Assembly (NCBI GenBank): GCA_015680685.1
Contig: MNCI01026213.1
Coordinates: forward strand, 156,697-220,696
DNA length: 64,000 nt
Direction of reading: 5' to 3'
DNA from: Gnetum montanum
Lineage: Eukaryota > Streptophyta > Gnetopsida > Gnetales > Gnetaceae
This document shows positions 60,062-64,000 of this stretch, piece by piece. The notes under the pieces are model-generated. The model was not told the origin of the DNA, did not search any database, and saw only the letters and a program-made list of their open reading frames with translations. Numbering within the stretch: the first letter of the stretch is position 1; each line of letters begins with the position of its first letter. Both the position numbers and the translations under genes were made by a program.

Positions 60062-60415
60062 CATAGAAAAGTTCTGGAATCATGATTTAAAACTGATACC
60101 ATAGAAAAGTCCTGGCATCATGACTTAAAACTGATACCATAGAACGGTCCTAGTGTCATGACTTAAAACTTATATCACAGAAAAGTCTTGCCATCATGAC
60201 TTAAAACTAATACCATAGAAAAGTCCTAGCATCATGACTTAAAACTGATACCACAGAATGGTCCTAGCATCATGACGTAAAACTAATACCACATAATAGT
60301 CCTGGCATCATGACTAAAAACTAATACCACAAAATAATCCTGACATCATGACTTAAAACTGATATCACAAAACAATCCTAGAGTCATGACAATAAATTGA
60401 CACCACAGAGATCTG
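60062..60415. repeat. Nine-copy 38-bp tandem repeat
   Basis: Unit catagaaaagtcctggcatc atgacttaaaactgatac, period 38 (for example 60062, 60100), about nine copies with point changes. It lies just after the integrase stop. Its atgacttaaaact core recalls the 27-bp repeat after the protease. Confidence 0.9.
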
Positions 60416-61647
60416 TCCAGTACGATGCTAAACTACCATATCTATCCCCCATGACATGAAACTAGCATTCAGAGTCCACTAAGACTATAAACTAGTTTGC
60501 CTCTTCACAGTCCACTATGACTATAAATTAGTAATGTACTGTTTGTCAAGACACTAAAATAGCACCATCCAAAGGGTTATGATGTAAAACTAATCCATAA
60601 TAGTTTGCTAATACTATAAACTAGCGACATCATCGACGACCAAGAAAAACTTGAAAAGATGTGTTGCTACAATTGGCTATTCATGTTCATGTTCCACAAA
60701 GACTTGCTGCATAAATTTTCTCATGGATCTTAATGAAGTTGATGCTATTCATGATTCTATGTTCTTTGAAATTGCACACAGTGACTCCATTCCCATGTTT
60801 AAAGTGCTTAGTTAACTATTTCACTTGTGTTTTTCTTGTCTTCTTGGANCCCCTAGATACATTGTCTCCTACTCACCTCAAAACCCTTGATACACTATTG
60901 CACACTATGACTCTTTAAGTAGTTGCAACGCAAAACATAGTGTACGACGCATGAAATAAAATGCAAGTGCTCAAACATGAGCACAACACTAAAAGTAAGC
61001 TCTTTCAAAAAGACCAAAGAGAAAAAGAAAAGTAAAAGTAAAAGAAAGACAAAATAAAGCAAAAACAAAAAAGAAGAAGAAACAAACAAGAAAATACAAA
61101 AAGAAAAGAATAAAATGAACAAAGGGTAAAATGCACAGAAAAGGTCTTCATGACCCCGTTGACATCATAAACAAAAGACTATTAGCTATTCTCATGCAAG
61201 CCCTAGGTGAGAAGGTAATTGTCTTGAAAAACAGTTACGCTCATGTCTCAAACAAATCATGTTGCACATCATTGCGTGGCTTTGGCTATTTACAATGGGC
61301 CCCGTAAACACTCTTTATGAGTCCCATTTCTCCAAAGAACACACTTCCTATTTCTTGGCCCCGAGTCTACTGAACACTGGCTATAGACAAGGACCAAAGA
61401 TATAGCTCATTCGCGTGAGAGCATTTCTCTCCCACAATCCCAACAGCAATCATAACCACTGATCGACTCATGACTTCCCCCGATTACAATCCCTTGCATC
61501 TTGAACTACATTCCCTCAATCCCATGTACTTTTGAAAATGGTGCCATGACATCCAGCCAAGGGCTAATGGTTAATGCTTGATGCTTGTTTGTTCATGGTG
61601 TTTTGCGCTTCTTTGTCGACATCTCTCAGGTGGATTCCTCTAGACGT
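60416..61647 (+). other. Element G 3' untranslated region
   Basis: It continues with scattered gacta(t)aaactag phrases to 60640, then an A/G-rich tract (61005-61130) on the plus strand. No coding signal was found. One N lies at 60849. Confidence 0.5.
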
Positions 61648-61664
61648 CAACAAAGAGGGGCCAA
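61648..61664 (+). other. Polypurine tract of element G
   Basis: caacaaagaggggccaa directly precedes the 3' LTR. The aaagagggg run would prime plus-strand DNA synthesis. Confidence 0.65.
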
Positions 61665-63373
61665 TGAAATACCACTAATTTCAGCCTAACACTTTGAAAC
61701 AAGAACAACCCACACTTGAGCTTTTGGAGGCAAAATATTTGAGCTTGTCCTGGACACACATGTAGGCTTGTCCTAGAACTCATGCTGGATTGCAAATTTT
61801 CTCACTCACGCTGCAGGTCATGCTACAAGTCACGCTATGGCGTGAGTCTAGCATGACCAACTTTCAGAGCCTTAAAACTAAGTCAAAATGACTCGATTTC
61901 AAGGGTGCAAGTCATCTTCAATGTCCACTATTGACAACTATGGATCCCAACCTTCAAAATGTCAAATTTTAGCTAAAAATTGTAGATTTTCAGAAGATTT
62001 TTTGGAGTCACACTGCAAGTCATGCTGCAGGTTACACTGCAGCGTAAGTCCAGCGTGAAAAACTCTAGGAGCCTCCAAACCAAGTCGAAATGATCCAACT
62101 TCTAGGGTGAAAATCATCCTCAGAGCTCATGATCGACAACCTCTAGTCCCAGCTTTAGAATTCCAAAATTTAGAATGTCAGATTTCAGCTCAAAATTTCA
62201 AGTTTTGGGAAGTTTCTTGAAGTCATGCTGCAAGTCACGCTGCAGCATGAGTCCAATGTGACCTATCCAAAATATCTCCAAATCATATACATTCAAGTTC
62301 AAATTCCATATTTTAGATCACTCTCAGGGTTAAAAAGATTTAGGAAAATAGTTAGATTCAAGGAACAGGCTTCAGAAATCAAAATTTTGTGTCCAATGTC
62401 TCATTTTACCTCACTTAGGCTAAGGTCACGCTGAGGACATGCCCAGTGTGAGTGCAAGTAGAAACACCTCAAAAAGCCACGGAACCACCCAAATTGACAT
62501 CCTATAGTAGTCAAATCAAAGATCTAGAAGCTTCAAGTGAGCCAAAGCCAATTTCTCTTGTTCTACATCATCATTTCAATGTAAATTTTCATTTGTGGAC
62601 ATGCCAAGCCCTCATGTTTTAAATTGTATGTGCTTCTATGGGTTTGAGTAAGCCACATGTTATAAGATACAATGCACCTAGTCTAGAACATAGCTTACCC
62701 ACACATGTCCAACTCACATACAGCTGTCTATTGGACATGTGTCACTTGATCTGCCTTTCATCTCATCTTCAAGCTGTTGATTCCATTCTTGAATTTTGCA
62801 CCCGAGCCTGACCCAGCCCTATAAATACCCTGTCAATTCACATAAACGGGGTTGGCAATTTTGAAGGTTGACAACTTAGGGAACTCAACCCAACAATCCT
62901 TGGGTGCTCAGCACACTTGACTCTTAGCATCCAAGCACTTCTAAGACACATCACATCACATCACCCGGGGCTTGGCGCTTAACCTGTCATCCACACATGC
63001 AGCTACACTTTGACCGATGCACATCTTTTCTATGTAATACAATATAGTTTGTTTTTCCAGCCATTATTCTATTTACTCCATTTTACATTCATTTTACATT
63101 TCATTTACAATACTAGTTCTGCCTGCATTTCTGTTTACATTTCATACTTTCTATTTACATTTTAAAACATCAGTTACAATAACCCCAATGCAAGCCATAG
63201 TTTATGCTCTGGGATGTCCTTGGTTGATTTTCGTGCAGACCATCCAAGGTACTCTACCTTCGTTTACTTTTCCAGCTTGCCTTCGAGTGAAGGTAGTGTC
63301 AGCTGTGTTTGCCTAACAATATTTTGGTGTTTAGTTTCCTTCCAGCCTCACACTGACGATTTAGGTCAGTACA
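61665..63373 (+). mobile_element. Element G 3' LTR
   Basis: 1709 bp, tgaaataccac to ggtcagtaca, the partner of 42322-44032. It has the same ~203-bp array, the same TATA box (62820-62827) and the same end. Differences are mostly C/T and G/A transitions, as expected for old methylated DNA. Confidence 0.92.
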
Positions 63374-63378
63374 TCATT
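63374..63378. other. Target-site duplication of element G, right copy
   Basis: Sequence tcatt, matching 42317-42321. Confidence 0.85.
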
Positions 63379-64000
63379 GCTCTTGTTCGCTCAAGAGCTA
63401 TTCTCAAATTTGATGTAGATGCTCAAGGACGACGTGGGCCTTTGATGTTGTCTCCTAAGTGGGTGGTGGTGGCGGGAGCTCCTTTTCTTGAGTGGTTGTT
63501 GGCATATTATCTTTCATGATTTCTACCCATGAGGCCAATGGAGCATACCTAAGAGTATCATTAGAATAGCAAACAATGCTTGCCCTTTTGCAAAGTTTTT
63601 TGATGAGGCATGAAAAGGGTAGGGTCTTCCTTCCATGTTTGTTCTCCTTAAACCACTTCTTGATTTTCAAATAAATTAGCTATGGAAGATTAATGGGAAA
63701 TTTCCCACTTAGAGCAATGCATGCTTGAGCAGAAAAAGTAATCATCTTGCTTGGCCTCATCATTAGATTGATGTTATAGGCCATAATCTTGAAATAAATT
63801 TTCTTCACTGGTGTGAGTGCACCATACTCCTTATGGTCCACCTCGTAGCATCACTAGGTCCATTTTCTTTTTGCCTTACGATTGCCTTTTATTGATATCT
63901 CTACCAACTATGTTCTAATGTCTAGCAACCCTAGTGCCTATGTAATTACTTCCACCAAGTAGGACACATGAATGTCCTTAATTTTTACAATGGACCTTGG
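63374..64000 (-). pseudogene. Element H extra ORF, N-terminal half
   Basis: The minus strand enters from beyond the window. It reads IYFKIMAYNINLMMRPSKMI, then KWFKENKHGRKTLPFSCLIK, KLCKRASIVCYSNDTLRYAP and a Pro run (PPPPPT) before reaching G's LTR. The order of an N-helical block, a R-K-x-L-x-F-x-x-L-I-x-x-L-C block and a low-complexity linker resembles the plant transposon-protein/Athila ORF domain. The C-terminal coiled-coil half is at 40311-42321. Joining the halves across one TCATT gives a plausible continuous linker. A few stops are present. Confidence 0.5.

Larger units (their letters stand above)
42322..63373 (+). mobile_element. Element G: 21-kb Tat/Ogre-like LTR retrotransposon with antisense gene
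   Basis: Two direct LTRs of 1711 and 1709 bp enclose 17.6 kb and are flanked by a perfect TCATT duplication, so both ends are certain. Plus-strand order: primer site, gag, protease, a ~6-kb spacer with a minus-strand multi-exon gene, RT, RNase H, archaeal-type RNase H, integrase, repeat-rich 3' region, polypurine tract. The archaeal RNase H and the protease type place it in the Tat group. Ogre members of that group are similarly long. The LTRs look about 85-90% alike by eye over aligned blocks. All ORFs have stops. A solo LTR (J) splits archaeal RNase H from integrase. Confidence 0.93.

Noticed and set aside
60895-61122. Very hydrophobic minus-strand frame (Phe/Leu-rich)
   Set aside because: It is the complement of an A/G-rich tract in G's 3' untranslated region. 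This is compositional and not a membrane protein.

Overview
The window is a gene-poor, AT-rich stretch of a large plant genome. It is built almost entirely from old, decayed LTR retrotransposons, mostly Ty3/gypsy with one Ty1/copia. The coding remnants show plant retroelement signatures: Athila/Tat-type proteases, a second archaeal-type RNase H, an iMet-tRNA primer-binding site, and a plant leucine-rich-repeat receptor-like protein. No bacterial, organellar or viral genome is seen. Very long elements, visibly diverged LTR pairs and deep nesting suggest a big-genome seed plant, possibly a gymnosperm; this is inference. No intact host gene was found. The nearest thing is a broken LRR receptor-like gene that runs into a 315-base assembly gap.

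Layout. 1-3.5 kb: AT-rich DNA with a 250-bp tandem duplication and a faint minus-strand coiled-coil remnant. 3.5-8.3 kb: element A (+), Athila-like LTR, primer site, gag and protease. 10.0-11.8 kb: element B (-), same family, convergent with A. 12.0-17.8 kb: element C (+), gypsy pol with protease, RT, RNase H and integrase, cut near its C-terminus by a solo LTR (K); a K-family LTR in the opposite orientation lies on the other side. 17.9-19.1 kb: a separate LTR-like promoter with a perfect five-unit heat-shock element just upstream of a TATA box. 20.58-29.72 kb: element D (-), Tat lineage, ~2.1-kb LTRs, with RT and most of the integrase core deleted. 29.7-30.3 kb: Athila RNase H fragment E. 31.95-32.86 kb: copia fragment M (-). 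33.06-34.15 kb: LRR receptor-like pseudogene. 35.3-39.37 kb: chromovirus-like element F (+), cut off by element H.

The centrepiece is a nest. F (+) is interrupted by H (-, Athila-like). H is interrupted by G (+), and G by a solo LTR, J (+). G spans 42322-63373 (21,052 bp), has LTRs of 1711 and 1709 bp, and is flanked by a perfect TCATT target-site duplication. It carries gag, protease, RT, RNase H, archaeal-type RNase H and integrase in plus orientation. Between protease and RT there is a ~6-kb spacer holding a multi-exon gene on the opposite strand. Its short introns (about 60-100 bp) have recognisable splice sites, and several join their exons in frame. An antisense intron is invisible to splicing of the element's own RNA, so this orientation is what would let an intron-bearing cargo gene survive retrotransposition. 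G also has 27-bp and 38-bp tandem repeats in its non-coding parts. Its LTRs carry a ~203-bp repeat related to a ~192-bp, seven-copy repeat inside J.

All elements carry stop codons or frameshifts, and none looks autonomous now. Boundaries given without a target duplication or an LTR partner are approximate. Identity figures are by eye, and domain names rest on recognised motifs, not on searches.
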